NCBI RefSeq assembly: GCF_021502585.1
Contig: NZ_JAKFGM010000002.1
Coordinates: forward strand, 62,001-126,000
DNA: 64,000 bases
Source: Sphingomonas cremea
GTDB taxonomy: Bacteria; Pseudomonadota; Alphaproteobacteria; Sphingomonadales; Sphingomonadaceae
Reading direction: 5' to 3'
The notes beneath the pieces were generated by a model. The model saw nothing but the letters and a program-made list of their open reading frames with translations. It was not told the origin of the DNA and searched no databases. Made by a program: the position numbers and the translations under genes. Positions 8,768-17,623 of this stretch are shown here, piece after piece (position 1 is the stretch's first letter; every line of letters begins with the position of its first letter).

Positions 8768-11700
8768 TTAGCCGCGCTCCGGCTCCGGCGGAGGCGGTGG
8801 CGGAGGCGGAGGCGGAGGCGGCGGCGGGCAGCTATCCGTCGCCAGGATCACCGAGCCGTCCGAGCAGGTCTGCGTCGCCGGCGGGGGCGGCGGAGGCGGC
8901 GGCGGGGGCGGCGGAAGCTCCGGAGCGGGCGGCGGCGGCGCGAACTTGCCACGCAGCGTCAGTCCAAAGGTCCGCGGTTCGCCGAGGAAGGCGCCGAACA
9001 GCTGGGTCGAACGGGGGTAGAAGCCCGCCTCTACGCCGCGCTGAGTGCCCGATCCCTGTACCGGAGCGTCGAACGCCACCTGCATGAAGTTCTTGTCAAA
9101 CAGGTTCTGCGCCCACAGCTCGACCGCCCAAACATCGTTTGCCCCGCGCAGGCCGATACGGGCGTTGAAGGTGGTGAACCCGTCCTGGGTCTTTTCGATG
9201 TCGAGATCCGAACCGGTGTTGAACTGGCTCATGTGCCGAACGTCGGCATAAACCAGGCCGCGCAGGCCGCTTCCACCGATTGGAGGAGTCCAGGTGATGG
9301 CGCTGGTCGCGGTCCATTCATTGGAGTTGGACAGGCGACGGCCCGGCAACTGGAACAAGGCGTTGGTCAGCGCCCGGCCATTCGCCCCGACCAGATTGTT
9401 CCGGTAGCGGGTGTTGGCGTAGACCAAGCCGGCATTCCAGCTGAGGTTGGCCATTGGCCGCGTGAACACCTCGATCTCGACACCGCGGCTCTTGACGCCG
9501 GCTTTCGTGCCGCCCGAGCATGCACCCGTCGAAGAATTGTTGTCCTCATCAGCACCATCAAGGTCGTCCTTGCAGGCATTGATGTTCTCGACGACGAAAT
9601 TGAGGCCGTTGAACGTGTTCAGCTGGAAGTCGCGGAACAGTTGGCGGAACACAGCCACGTTCACGTCGAGGCCGCGGCCATTATATTTCAGCCCAAGTTC
9701 GAACGCGTCGTTGATCTCCGGCTTGAATTCCAGATCTGCACCGGATGCGACAACGCCCTGGCATCCCTTCTGCGCGGCGCTGAGGCAGATGGCGCCACTG
9801 CCCGACAAAGGTGGATTGGTGAAGACCGTTGTCGGAGGCGTCGCCGGAACCGTCGTCGGCACCGCAACCGCCCGCCAAAGTGCCGAGCGGTCAAGGTTGA
9901 ACCCGCCAGCCTTATACCCGCGCGAGTAGCTGATGTAGGTCAGCAGCTCTTCCGTGGGCTTCCAGCTCAGCACTGCAGTTCCCGAAACCTTGCCTTCAGA
10001 CTTGCTGTCATCAATTTCGAAGCTGCCGCCGGGTGCACTCGGAATGACGCACGGAAGCTGCTGCAGGCTCGTGCCGGACAGCACGGTGCAGAGGACGTTG
10101 TTATCGCTAAAGTCAGCCTTAAGCTTCTTGCGCTCATGCGTGTAGCGGGCGCCGACGGTCAGGCTGATGGTGTCGGTGATGTCGAAGATATTGTGCGTGA
10201 AGAGCGCCCAGTTGTTGCTCGTCTGCCGATATGAGTCATCAAGCGACGCGCCGTTGAGCGTGCTGCCGATGAAAGCCGGTCCGCCAAGGGCGATGGCAAG
10301 GTTGGTAAAGCCACTGTTTCCGAACGGCGCGCCGCTGAAGTTGACCGGCGGAATACCGGCAGGAAGGCCTGTGTTGTTGAGCCTTGCGAACGCTCCGAGC
10401 GCCGTAATCTGGCTCGCGAGATTGGCTGCCAGCGTAAACTGGTTCGCCGCAACGGCTGCGTTATATTGCGCAACTAGCCCAGCCACGGGGGTGTCGCGGA
10501 CACCCTGAGCGACTAGCGGATTGAAGCATGTCGGCGAAACGCCAGGAGCAAGGAGCCCTGCAACTCCGAAGCTCGCCCCGGCAAGGCAGTTCGCATAGCG
10601 CGAATAATCCTGGCCATATTGGAGGTTGTCATCGACGGCGAGCTTTTCATTGGCGTAGTAGCCGCCGACCAGCCAGTCGAGCTTGCCCCCGAACGCTTCG
10701 CCCTGCAGGCGGAGTTCCTGGGTGAACGTCTTGAAACGGTTGAAAGCGCCGCCGTCGTCATCCCGGAACAGGATGTCGAGATTATTGAAGTCGGCGTCCT
10801 GGCCGCGGATATATTTGTTGTAGCGATAGGCGCTGATCGAGGTCAGCTCGGCCCAGCCCATGTCGTAGACTAGCTCGCCCGAGAGGCCATAATCCTTGAC
10901 GTCCGACCGGTAGTTGCGGCCGGGAGTGATCGACACGTCGCGGTCAAACGGATCATCGTTGATGATCGCCCCCAGGGCGCGCTCAATCGTCGCGATGGTC
11001 GACGGCTGATCCCCCGCCGCCGTAAAATCATGCGCGGGGAGGAAGGGCGCAGCGCAGCATTCCTCGTTGCGCTTGGAGTAATCGGCAACCAGCCGGAACG
11101 ACAGGTCGCTCGACGGTTCGAACAAAAGTTGGCCGCGAAGTAGCCAGCGGTCGCGGTTGTTGACGTCACGGCCGGAGATATCGTCCTCAAGGAAGCCGTC
11201 GCGCTTCATCCACACGCCGTCGATGCGCGCCGCGACCGTGTCGCTGAGCCCGCCCGTGGCGTAAGCCTCAGCGCGCCGCAGGTCATAATTGCCAACCGTC
11301 AATTCGCCGCCGACCTCGGTCCTGAACTTCGGCTTGGCGGTGATGATCGAGATCAGGCCCGCCGAGGCGTTGCGCCCGAACAACGTGCCCTGCGGTCCGC
11401 GCAGAACTTCAATCCTATCGAGCGCGCCGAGCTCGGTCAGGCCGACGCTCGTACGCGAGCGATAGACGCCATCGATGAATACCGCGACCGAGCTTTCCAG
11501 GCCGGGGTTGTCGCCCACCGTACCGATGCCGCGAATACGAGCAACGCCGGCGCCGGCTTCCGATGAAGTCGAAGAGACCAGCAGCGACGGGCTGACCTGG
11601 GTCAGCTGGCGAATGTCGCTGGCGCCTGAATTCTGAAGGGTTTCGGCAGTAACTGCGGATACGGCGAGGGGAACATCCGACAGCGCCTCGTTGCGGCGCG

Positions 11701-11887
11701 TGGCGGTGACCACGATTTCGCTGGTGTCGCCCTGGGCCCGGGTGTCGGCCGTTTGCTGGTCAACCGCGGCGGCATCGACCGCTCCGGTGTCCTGCTGGGC
11801 GGTGTCGGGCGCTTGGTCTTGCGCATAGGCCGGCATCGAAATCGCCGCCAGGCCAGCCGAGAGCAGCCACATCGACTTGCGCATCAT
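8768..11887 (-). CDS. TonB-dependent outer membrane receptor with proline-rich C-terminal tail
   Basis: This 1039-residue outer-membrane receptor should import a ligand using TonB energy; the substrate cannot be read from sequence. An N-terminal signal peptide (MMRKSMWLLSAGLAAISMPAYA) is followed by a linker, a TonB-box-like EIVVTATRR, a plug domain to about residue 180 (IEVLRGPQGTLFGRNASAG) and a long beta-barrel. The barrel's last strand (FGLTLRGKF) would normally end the protein, but about 70 residues follow: two polyproline runs flanking a segment with two cysteines (TCSDGSVILATDSC), ending PEPERG. GGGGAGG precedes the start. No TonB, ExbB or enzyme genes adjoin it. In sphingomonads such receptors often take up plant or aromatic compounds, but nothing here identifies a ligand. 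Confidence 0.92.
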   Translation of the reverse strand: MMRKSMWLLSAGLAAISMPAYAQDQAPDTAQQDTGAVDAAAVDQQTADTRAQGDTSEIVVTATRRNEALSDVPLAVSAVTAETLQNSGASDIRQLTQVSPSLLVSSTSSEAGAGVARIRGIGTVGDNPGLESSVAVFIDGVYRSRTSVGLTELGALDRIEVLRGPQGTLFGRNASAGLISIITAKPKFRTEVGGELTVGNYDLRRAEAYATGGLSDTVAARIDGVWMKRDGFLEDDISGRDVNNRDRWLLRGQLLFEPSSDLSFRLVADYSKRNEECCAAPFLPAHDFTAAGDQPSTIATIERALGAIINDDPFDRDVSITPGRNYRSDVKDYGLSGELVYDMGWAELTSISAYRYNKYIRGQDADFNNLDILFRDDDGGAFNRFKTFTQELRLQGEAFGGKLDWLVGGYYANEKLAVDDNLQYGQDYSRYANCLAGASFGVAGLLAPGVSPTCFNPLVAQGVRDTPVAGLVAQYNAAVAANQFTLAANLASQITALGAFARLNNTGLPAGIPPVNFSGAPFGNSGFTNLAIALGGPAFIGSTLNGASLDDSYRQTSNNWALFTHNIFDITDTISLTVGARYTHERKKLKADFSDNNVLCTVLSGTSLQQLPCVIPSAPGGSFEIDDSKSEGKVSGTAVLSWKPTEELLTYISYSRGYKAGGFNLDRSALWRAVAVPTTVPATPPTTVFTNPPLSGSGAICLSAAQKGCQGVVASGADLEFKPEINDAFELGLKYNGRGLDVNVAVFRQLFRDFQLNTFNGLNFVVENINACKDDLDGADEDNNSSTGACSGGTKAGVKSRGVEIEVFTRPMANLSWNAGLVYANTRYRNNLVGANGRALTNALFQLPGRRLSNSNEWTATSAITWTPPIGGSGLRGLVYADVRHMSQFNTGSDLDIEKTQDGFTTFNARIGLRGANDVWAVELWAQNLFDKNFMQVAFDAPVQGSGTQRGVEAGFYPRSTQLFGAFLGEPRTFGLTLRGKFAPPPPAPELPPPPPPPPPPPPATQTCSDGSVILATDSCPPPPPPPPPPPPPPEPERG

Positions 11888-11989
11888 ATTTCCTCCCCGT
11901 TCAGACTTATTTTGTTTGGGATAGGATTAGTCGAGTGGGGGGCGACTGCAAAGCGAGCGGCCCGGTTTGGGCATCAAATGCAGCCCACT

Positions 11990-12014
11990 TGCGACAGAAA
12001 TGTCACATGTCGCA
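11990..12014. promoter_or_regulatory. Inverted repeat upstream of the TonB receptor gene (possible operator)
   Basis: TGCGACA (11990-11996) and TGTCGCA (12008-12014) form a perfect 7-bp inverted repeat with an 11-base spacer, about 100 bases upstream of the receptor start. Repeats this short occur by chance roughly once per kilobase, so this is a weak candidate. Confidence 0.25.
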
Positions 12015-12025
12015 GCGCAACATGA

Positions 12026-12066
12026 AAAAGGCGCGGCTGCCGTAGGGGCAAGCCGCGCCTGTTTTA
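12026..12066 (-). terminator. Intrinsic terminator of infC
   Basis: On the minus strand GGCGCGGCT, a 12-base loop, AGCCGCGCC and then TTTTTC follow the infC stop by about 20 bases. The perfect 9-bp GC-rich stem plus U-run is canonical. A TTTT run on the plus-strand side may allow some reverse termination. Confidence 0.88.
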
Positions 12067-12085
12067 ACCTGAGGGGTTCACGTCG

Positions 12086-12631
12086 TTACTTTGGCGCAAT
12101 CACCATCAGCATCTGCCGGCCTTCCATGCGCGGATGCTGCTCGATCTTGGCCTTTTCGGCGGTGTCTTCGGCGACCCGCTGGAGCACGGCCATGCCAAGC
12201 TGGTTATGGGCCATTTCGCGCCCGCGGAAGCGCAGGGTGAGCTTCACCTTGTCGCCTTCCTCGAGGAATTCGAAGACCTTGCGCATTTTCACCTGATAAT
12301 CGTGGTCGTCGATGTTCGGACGCATCTTGATCTCTTTGATCTCTTGCGTCTTCTGGCGCTTGCGCTGCTCGTTGGCCTTTTTCTGCGCTTCATATTTGAA
12401 GCGGCCGATGTCCAGGAACTTGGCGACGGGGGGATCGGCACCGGGGCTGATCTCGACCAGGTCGAGGCCCACTTCCTGCGCCTGTTCAAAAGCTTCGCGC
12501 GTATACATCACGCCCAGATTTTCGCCATTTTCGTCGATCACGCGCACCTTGGGTGCCTGGATGAACTGATTGTAGCGAGGGCCGGTCATCGTCGGCGGCG
12601 CCATAGAGCGGCGCGGATTGGGCGGTGGTAT
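12086..12631 (-). CDS. infC: Translation initiation factor IF-3, probable AUA start
   Basis: IF-3 binds the 30S subunit, prevents premature 50S joining and proofreads the start codon and initiator tRNA. The protein holds the N-terminal domain ([20 protein letters not shown]), the lysine-rich linker ([22 protein letters not shown]) and the C-terminal domain ending [13 protein letters not shown]. The first ATG (12604) has no ribosome binding site near it. An in-frame ATA at 12631 lies 8 bases after AGGAG and gives 181 residues beginning (M)[12 protein letters not shown]. Rare start codons are known in infC of other bacteria (AUU in E. coli), where IF-3 represses its own translation by discriminating against them. 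The AUA start is therefore likely, though inferred. It lies downstream of thrS, the classical gene neighbour. Confidence 0.93.
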   Translation of the reverse strand: MPPPNPRRSMAPPTMTGPRYNQFIQAPKVRVIDENGENLGVMYTREAFEQAQEVGLDLVEISPGADPPVAKFLDIGRFKYEAQKKANEQRKRQKTQEIKEIKMRPNIDDHDYQVKMRKVFEFLEEGDKVKLTLRFRGREMAHNQLGMAVLQRVAEDTAEKAKIEQHPRMEGRQMLMVIAPK

Positions 12632-12689
12632 AGCTGCGTCTCCTAGAGTCGTTGGTTAAGTGCGCGAGTTAGGGCTTTCGCGCCCCAAT

Positions 12690-12716
12690 GAAAAGGGCAA
12701 GCGGCCTCAACCGCCC
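12690..12716 (-). terminator. Weak possible terminator between thrS and infC
   Basis: On the minus strand GCGG-TTGAGG-CCGC forms a short hairpin followed within a few bases by GCCCTTTTC. The stem is only four GC pairs plus wobble pairs, so it may at most attenuate transcription from thrS into infC. Confidence 0.25.
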
Positions 12717-12754
12717 GATTTTCGCTATGCGACGAGCCGGCGTGGCCCCGAAGA

Positions 12755-14770
12755 TCAACGTTTCAGGTCCGGCGGGACGGCTTCGGCGGCGAACAGGGCG
12801 ACCGCCTCGTCGAGGCCGATTACCTTCTGATGTTCGTCGGAGCCGAGCCGGCGGACGGCGACGGTGCCTTCCTCCGCTTCGCGCTTGCCGACGACGAGGA
12901 GCAGCGGAACCTTGGCCAACGAGTGTTCGCGGACCTTGTAATTGATCTTCTCATTGCGAAGGTCGGCCTCGACACGCAGGCCGGCAGCCTCAAGCTTGGC
13001 TACCGCTATCTTCGCATAATCATCCGCGTCGGACACGATGGTCGCGACCACCGCCTGCACCGGCGCCAGCCAAAGCGGGAATTTGCCGGCATGGTGCTCG
13101 ATCAGGATGCCGATGAACCGCTCGAACGTGCCAAGGATCGCGCGGTGGAGCATGACCGGCCGGTGCCGCTGGCCGTCTTCGCCGATATAGGTCGCGTCCA
13201 GCCGCTCGGGCAGCACCGTATCGGTCTGTAGGGTCCCGCACTGCCAGGTCCGTCCGATGGCGTCGGTCAGGTGAAATTCGAGCTTGGGCGCATAAAAGGC
13301 GCCTTCGCCCGGAAGTTCTTGCCAGCCGAACTCCGGCGTGGCGCGGCCGGTCGCCGCCACCGCATCGCGCAGCCCCTGCTCGGCCCAGTCCCACATCTTG
13401 TCGCTGCCGAACCTTTTGTCCGGCCGGAGCGCGAGCTTGATGGCATAGCCGTCGAAGCCGAGATCCTTGTAGATGCCGTCGAGCAGGTCGCAGAACAGCC
13501 TGACTTCTTCGACCAGCTGATCTTCGCGGCAGAAGATATGGGCATCGTCCTGGGTAAATTGGCGAACCCGCATGATGCCGTGGAGCGCGCCATGCGGCTC
13601 GTTACGATGGCAGCAGCCAAACTCCGCCAGCCGGAGCGGCAATTCGCGGTAGGAAGTGATGCCCTGCTTGAATACCTGGACGTGGGCCGGGCAGTTCATG
13701 GGCTTCAAAGCCATCCAGTCGCCCGTCCCGCTGATGACCGGGCCTTCCTCCTCGGTATTGGGAACCTCGTCGGGAACGACGAACATATTCTCGCGATACT
13801 TGCCCCAATGGCCGGACTGCTCCCACAGCCTTGCGTCCATCAGCTGCGGGGTCTTGATCTCGTTGTAGCCGGCGGCGTCGAGCTTGCGCCGCATATAGGC
13901 CTCGAGCTGGCGCCAAATGACGAAACCGTTCGGGTGCCAGAATATGCTGCCATGAGCTTCGGCCTGGAGGTGGAACAGGTCCATCTCCCGCCCGATCTTG
14001 CGATGGTCGCGCTTGGCCGCTTCCTCGAGCCGGACAAGATGTTCGGCCAATTGCTTCTTGTTGAGCCAGGCGGTGCCGTAAATGCGCGAGAGCATCGGAT
14101 TATTCTGGTCGCCGCGCCAATAGGCCCCCGACACATGGGTCAGCTTGAATGCCTGCGGATCGAGCTTGCCGGTCGAAGCGAGGTGCGGCCCTCGGCAAAG
14201 GTCGATCCAGGCATTTTCGCCCTGGCCCGACCGGTACATGGTGATCGGCTCGCCCTCAGGCAGCTCCATCACCCATTCCGCCTTGAACCGCTCGCCTTGG
14301 CGTTCGAACAGCGCGCGGACATCCTCGCGCCGCCACACTTCGCGGATCAGCGGCTCGTCGGCGGCAATGATCCGCCGCATCTTCTCTTCGATCGCCGGCA
14401 GGTCCTCGTCGGTAAACGGTCCGCGATCGGGCGCAGGAGCGAAATCATAATAGAAGCCGTCGTCCGTCGCCGGGCCGAACGTAATCTGTGTGCCGGGATA
14501 AAGCTTCTGCACCGCCTCGGCGAGGACATGGGCGAAGTCGTGCCGGACCAGTTCGAGCGCATCCTTCTCGTCCCTGGAGGTAACCAGCGCCAGGTTAGAA
14601 TCACCTTCGAACGGGCGATTGAGGTCGCGCAACTCCCCGTCGATCTTCGCCGCCAACGCGGCCTTGGCGAGGCCTGGGCCGATCGCGGCGGCAACGTCGG
14701 CCGGAGTCGAACCCTCGGGCATTTCGCGCACGGAACCGTCGGGCAGCTTGATCTTGAACATCTCGGACAT
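12755..14770 (-). CDS. thrS: Threonyl-tRNA synthetase
   Basis: This class II synthetase (671 residues) charges tRNA-Thr. It shows an N-terminal TGS domain ([16 protein letters not shown]), the editing domain with its HDFAH zinc-type motif and DLCRGPH signature, the catalytic core with [11 protein letters not shown] and motif 2 ([22 protein letters not shown]), motif 3 near [20 protein letters not shown], and the anticodon-binding domain. The ATG at 14770 ([13 protein letters not shown]) is preferred over an upstream frame extension to 14806, which adds 12 unconserved residues; an ATG three codons later is also possible. infC follows after about 120 bases, as in many proteobacteria. Confidence 0.97.
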   Translation of the reverse strand: MSEMFKIKLPDGSVREMPEGSTPADVAAAIGPGLAKAALAAKIDGELRDLNRPFEGDSNLALVTSRDEKDALELVRHDFAHVLAEAVQKLYPGTQITFGPATDDGFYYDFAPAPDRGPFTDEDLPAIEEKMRRIIAADEPLIREVWRREDVRALFERQGERFKAEWVMELPEGEPITMYRSGQGENAWIDLCRGPHLASTGKLDPQAFKLTHVSGAYWRGDQNNPMLSRIYGTAWLNKKQLAEHLVRLEEAAKRDHRKIGREMDLFHLQAEAHGSIFWHPNGFVIWRQLEAYMRRKLDAAGYNEIKTPQLMDARLWEQSGHWGKYRENMFVVPDEVPNTEEEGPVISGTGDWMALKPMNCPAHVQVFKQGITSYRELPLRLAEFGCCHRNEPHGALHGIMRVRQFTQDDAHIFCREDQLVEEVRLFCDLLDGIYKDLGFDGYAIKLALRPDKRFGSDKMWDWAEQGLRDAVAATGRATPEFGWQELPGEGAFYAPKLEFHLTDAIGRTWQCGTLQTDTVLPERLDATYIGEDGQRHRPVMLHRAILGTFERFIGILIEHHAGKFPLWLAPVQAVVATIVSDADDYAKIAVAKLEAAGLRVEADLRNEKINYKVREHSLAKVPLLLVVGKREAEEGTVAVRRLGSDEHQKVIGLDEAVALFAAEAVPPDLKR

Positions 14771-14844
14771 GGGAAGGCCTCTAGCGGGGACTCCCTGCTC
14801 TCTCAACCGCTTCCCTTCCCGGCGCAGGACGCTAGGGAGGCGGC

Positions 14845-15615
14845 ATGCAAGTCCCAGAAATCATCCCCACCCAGCTCGCCTATTTCGATCCCGGCGACGG
14901 TCGGCGCATCGCCTATCGCTTCCGCCAGCCCGAAGCTGACCATCCTACCGTGCTGTTCCTGCCCGGATACGCATCCGACATGGAGGGGGCCAAGGCAGAG
15001 TCGATCGACGCCTATTGCGCGACTCGCAAGCTCGGCTGCCTACGGCTCGACTATTCCGGCACGGGATCGAGTGGCGGCGATTTCGCCGACGGTACGCTCG
15101 GTCGCTGGCTGCAAGAAGTGCTGGCCGCTATCGACCTGCTTAGCGAAGGGCCGTTGATCATCGCGGGATCGTCGATGGGCGGCTGGCTTGCGCTTCACGC
15201 GGCGATGCAGCGCCCCCAGCGGGTGAAGGCGCTGCTCGGTATCGCCACCGCGCCCGACTTTACCGATTGGGGCTTCGTCCAGGAGGAAGTTGACACGATG
15301 CGCCGCGATGGCAAGCTCGAGCGCCCCAATCCCTATGGCCCGGAGCCGTCGGTGACCTGGCTTGGCTTCTGGGAATCCGGATCTGCACACCGGCTACTGT
15401 ACAGTCCGATCGACCTCACCATCCCGATCCGGCTGGTGCACGGCGAGCAGGATACGGAAGTGCCGATGGGCGTTCCGATCAAGCTGATGGCCGACCTGCG
15501 TTCATCCGATGTCCAGCTTCGACTGGTCAAAGGTGCCGGCCATCGCCTGAGCGAGCCGCACGAGATCCACGCGATCCTGGTCGAGCTCCATGGCCTTGCG
15601 GAGCGAATTGCATGA
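14845..15615 (+). CDS. Alpha/beta hydrolase (ABHD10/serine aminopeptidase-like)
   Basis: The 256-residue protein has an alpha/beta-hydrolase fold: an oxyanion strand ([13 protein letters not shown]), the [11 protein letters not shown] turn, the nucleophile elbow GSSMGG near residue 111, an acid in HGEQDTEV and a catalytic histidine in GAGHRLSEP. This organisation resembles bacterial relatives of ABHD10-type thioesterases and carboxylesterases; the substrate is unknown. GGGAGG sits four bases upstream of the ATG. Its stop overlaps the start of the next TPR gene (ATGA), so the two form an operon diverging from thrS. Confidence 0.85.
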   Translation: MQVPEIIPTQLAYFDPGDGRRIAYRFRQPEADHPTVLFLPGYASDMEGAKAESIDAYCATRKLGCLRLDYSGTGSSGGDFADGTLGRWLQEVLAAIDLLSEGPLIIAGSSMGGWLALHAAMQRPQRVKALLGIATAPDFTDWGFVQEEVDTMRRDGKLERPNPYGPEPSVTWLGFWESGSAHRLLYSPIDLTIPIRLVHGEQDTEVPMGVPIKLMADLRSSDVQLRLVKGAGHRLSEPHEIHAILVELHGLAERIA

Positions 15616-16364
15616 TTCTTTTACTTGCCGCGGCAATGATCGCCGGACCGTCGGCGCAGCCTGCACTGCCTTACCCCAAGGCGGACATCATCGATTGCCC
15701 CGTATCGGAAGATGTCGACAGCCAGCTGTGCCGGGCCATCGAGGCCAACAAGCAGGGCCGTTTTGCCGATGGCGCAGCGCTGTTCGAACAGGCTGCGACC
15801 AAGTTGGCGGAGAGCAATCCCGTCCGGCGCGACCAGGCATTAGCGGCTGCCGGCAATTTGTGGATCGCGGCAGGCCAGCCGGGCAAGGCAGCGCTGGACC
15901 TGGACAAGGCGCTGGCCGGTACCGGTCTACAGGCGGAACAGCATGGTTTGGCGCTGCTCGATCGCGCCCGGGCAGCAGAAGCGCAGGGCGATTTAGAGAC
16001 CGCCCGCGCCAAGGTGACCGAGGCCGCGAAGACGATCAGCGAAGATCCCTACCTGTGGTTCTTTTCCGCGGCGCTTGCCATCCGCGAGGACGATATTCCC
16101 ACCGCCAAATCAGCCATCAACCGGGCGCTCGCCATGGCCCCGGATTCGCCCGAGGTGCTGTTCGAGGCTGGCCATGTCGCCAAGGCCGCGGGCGAAGACG
16201 CCCAGGCGCGCGATTACTGGACGAAAACCATGGCTGCCGACCCCAAGGGCCCAGCCGGAAAAGCGGCGCGCGAGGCACTCAGCATGACCGACGCGCCGCT
16301 CACCGTCACCAACCAGGTCGCGACCAGGCCCGATGGCGATGGTGAGGGCGGCAAGGGCGACTAG
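15612..16364 (+). CDS. Exported tetratricopeptide-repeat protein
   Basis: The 250-residue protein starts with a short hydrophobic signal-like segment ([17 protein letters not shown]) and continues with helical TPR-like repeats, for example residues 45-75 (GRFADGAALFEQAATKLAES) and 160-200 (ALAMAPDSPEVLFEAGHVAKAAG). Two cysteines near the N-terminus (CPVSEDVDSQLC) may pair after export. TPRs mediate protein contacts, so it may help assemble an envelope complex. No enzymatic motif is visible. Coupled by ATGA overlap to the upstream hydrolase; only two bases separate it from the convergent SIMPL gene. Confidence 0.75.
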   Translation: MILLLAAAMIAGPSAQPALPYPKADIIDCPVSEDVDSQLCRAIEANKQGRFADGAALFEQAATKLAESNPVRRDQALAAAGNLWIAAGQPGKAALDLDKALAGTGLQAEQHGLALLDRARAAEAQGDLETARAKVTEAAKTISEDPYLWFFSAALAIREDDIPTAKSAINRALAMAPDSPEVLFEAGHVAKAAGEDAQARDYWTKTMAADPKGPAGKAAREALSMTDAPLTVTNQVATRPDGDGEGGKGD

Positions 16365-16366
16365 GA

Positions 16367-17101
16367 TCAGCCGGCGTCGATATCGTAATCGACGGTCGTC
16401 ACTACCCTGACCTTCTGGAAGGGCGATCCGGACCCGCCCGATCCGCCTTCCTCGTCGCTATCTCCATCGCGCGGACCGACCGAGAAATAGCCCTGGCTCG
16501 CGTTCTTGATCGCGCCGACGCCGGCACCGCTATCCTTCGCGAACTGCTCGGCATTGCGACGCGCCGCTTGGTTCGCCTCGGCGATCATTGCCGGCTTGAT
16601 GCTGTTGAGCTTGGTGAAGCTGTAGACGACGTCGCTGGAGCTCATCGGTACGCCGGCGCGAATCAACTCGGCCTGGCGTGCGTAGGCGGCCTGCACTTCC
16701 ATCACGCTACGGCTCTTCAGCTGCAACGATCGGCTGACCGTCACTCGATCGGATTTGCGGTCCTCGTCATAACGCTGGCTGACGCTGATCCCGGTGTCGC
16801 GGATTTCGTCAGGCTTGAAACCGGCCTGGCGGAAGAATTGCCGCACCGCCGATGCCTGGCGTTCCACGGTTTGCTGCACAGGGGCCAGCGTGTCGCCCTC
16901 CTCTGAAAAGCTGATGTTCCAGGTAGCGAGGTCGGCAACCACGTCGCGCTCCGACACGCCGCGCACGCTGACCGACCGGTCGGCCATTTTCGCACGGCGC
17001 AACCCGTCGCCGAGCAAATAACCGCTACCCACCATTGCCACGGAGAAAATGCCCACCGCGCCCAATAAGGCGGCGCGGTCACCTTGAAATCGCTCGAACA
17101 T
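16367..17101 (-). CDS. SIMPL (DUF541) domain protein, membrane-anchored periplasmic
   Basis: The 244-residue protein has one N-terminal membrane segment (LLGAVGIFSVAMVGSGYLLGDG) and a SIMPL/DUF541 domain (SVSVRGVSERDVVADLATWNISFSEEGDT). It ends with the family's VRVVTTVDYDI strand, preceded by a Gly/Ser/Asp-rich insert. SIMPL proteins are mostly uncharacterised; some (E. coli YggE) are linked to oxidative stress tolerance. I chose the ATG at 17101 (MFERFQGDRAAL) because the longer frame to 17380 antisenses gloA. It diverges from gloA. Confidence 0.85.
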   Translation of the reverse strand: MFERFQGDRAALLGAVGIFSVAMVGSGYLLGDGLRRAKMADRSVSVRGVSERDVVADLATWNISFSEEGDTLAPVQQTVERQASAVRQFFRQAGFKPDEIRDTGISVSQRYDEDRKSDRVTVSRSLQLKSRSVMEVQAAYARQAELIRAGVPMSSSDVVYSFTKLNSIKPAMIAEANQAARRNAEQFAKDSGAGVGAIKNASQGYFSVGPRDGDSDEEGGSGGSGSPFQKVRVVTTVDYDIDAG

Positions 17102-17139
17102 GGAACGACTCTCTCGGTTCGTCGTCTCGATTGACGGCC

Positions 17140-17157
17140 ACCGGCACGATTGCCGGT
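17140..17157. promoter_or_regulatory. Palindrome in the SIMPL/gloA divergent promoter region
   Basis: ACCGGCA-CGAT-TGCCGGT is a perfect 7-bp inverted repeat with a 4-base centre, midway between the two divergent start codons. It could be an operator shared by both genes or a transcript hairpin. No regulator family is recognised. Confidence 0.35.
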
Positions 17158-17209
17158 CACGACCGTCGACGAACCGTGCATATATAGCGATGAACGGAGT
17201 ATAGCCGAA

Positions 17210-17623
17210 GTGAAATTTCTCCATTCCATGCTTCGAGTTTCCGATCCCGAAGCCAATGTTGCATTCTTTCAACTGCATGGGCTTGAGGAACGGCGGCGGA
17301 TCGATGTGCCCGAGGGCAAATATACGCTGATCTTCATGGGCGTTCCCGGCGACGACGGAGGCGAGGTCGAACTCACCCACAATTGGGATGAGTCAGGCTA
17401 TCAGGGTGGCCGGAATTTCGGCCACCTGGCGTTTCGGGTCGATGACATCTACGCCACCTGCCAGCGGTTGATGGACGGCGGCGTGACCATCAACCGGCCG
17501 CCCCGCGACGGCCACATGGCATTCGTGCGGTCGCCCGATGGAATTTCGATCGAGTTGCTGCAAAAGGGCCATCTCGAGCCCGCCGAACCCTGGGCGTCGA
17601 TGCCTAATACGGGGAATTGGTAA
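17210..17623 (+). CDS. gloA: Lactoylglutathione lyase (glyoxalase I)
   Basis: Glyoxalase I isomerises the methylglyoxal-glutathione hemithioacetal to S-lactoylglutathione. The 137-residue protein carries the expected metal ligands: His5 (LHSMLRV), Glu54 (GEVELTHN), His72 (FGHLAF) and Glu115 (GISIELLQKG). FMG and the arginine-bearing LRV strand also match the family. The GTG at 17210 is chosen as start because it gives the conserved (M)KFLHSMLRV N-terminus and GGAG lies 10 bases upstream. The TAA shares one base with the gloB ATG, so both steps of methylglyoxal removal are coupled. Confidence 0.93.
   Translation: MKFLHSMLRVSDPEANVAFFQLHGLEERRRIDVPEGKYTLIFMGVPGDDGGEVELTHNWDESGYQGGRNFGHLAFRVDDIYATCQRLMDGGVTINRPPRDGHMAFVRSPDGISIELLQKGHLEPAEPWASMPNTGNW

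Noticed and set aside
8780-8935. GGCGGAGGC-type tandem repeats that could be taken for a minisatellite
   Set aside because: They encode the polyproline tail of the receptor in frame and vary by codon; not an independent repeat.
8732-10234. 500-codon Arg-rich frame opposite the TonB receptor
   Set aside because: It begins in the complement of the polyproline tract (poly-Arg) and has no homology features.
13271-15157. 628-codon open frame antisense to thrS and running into the hydrolase gene
   Set aside because: Low-complexity shadow of thrS codons with no domain; both covered genes have strong motifs.
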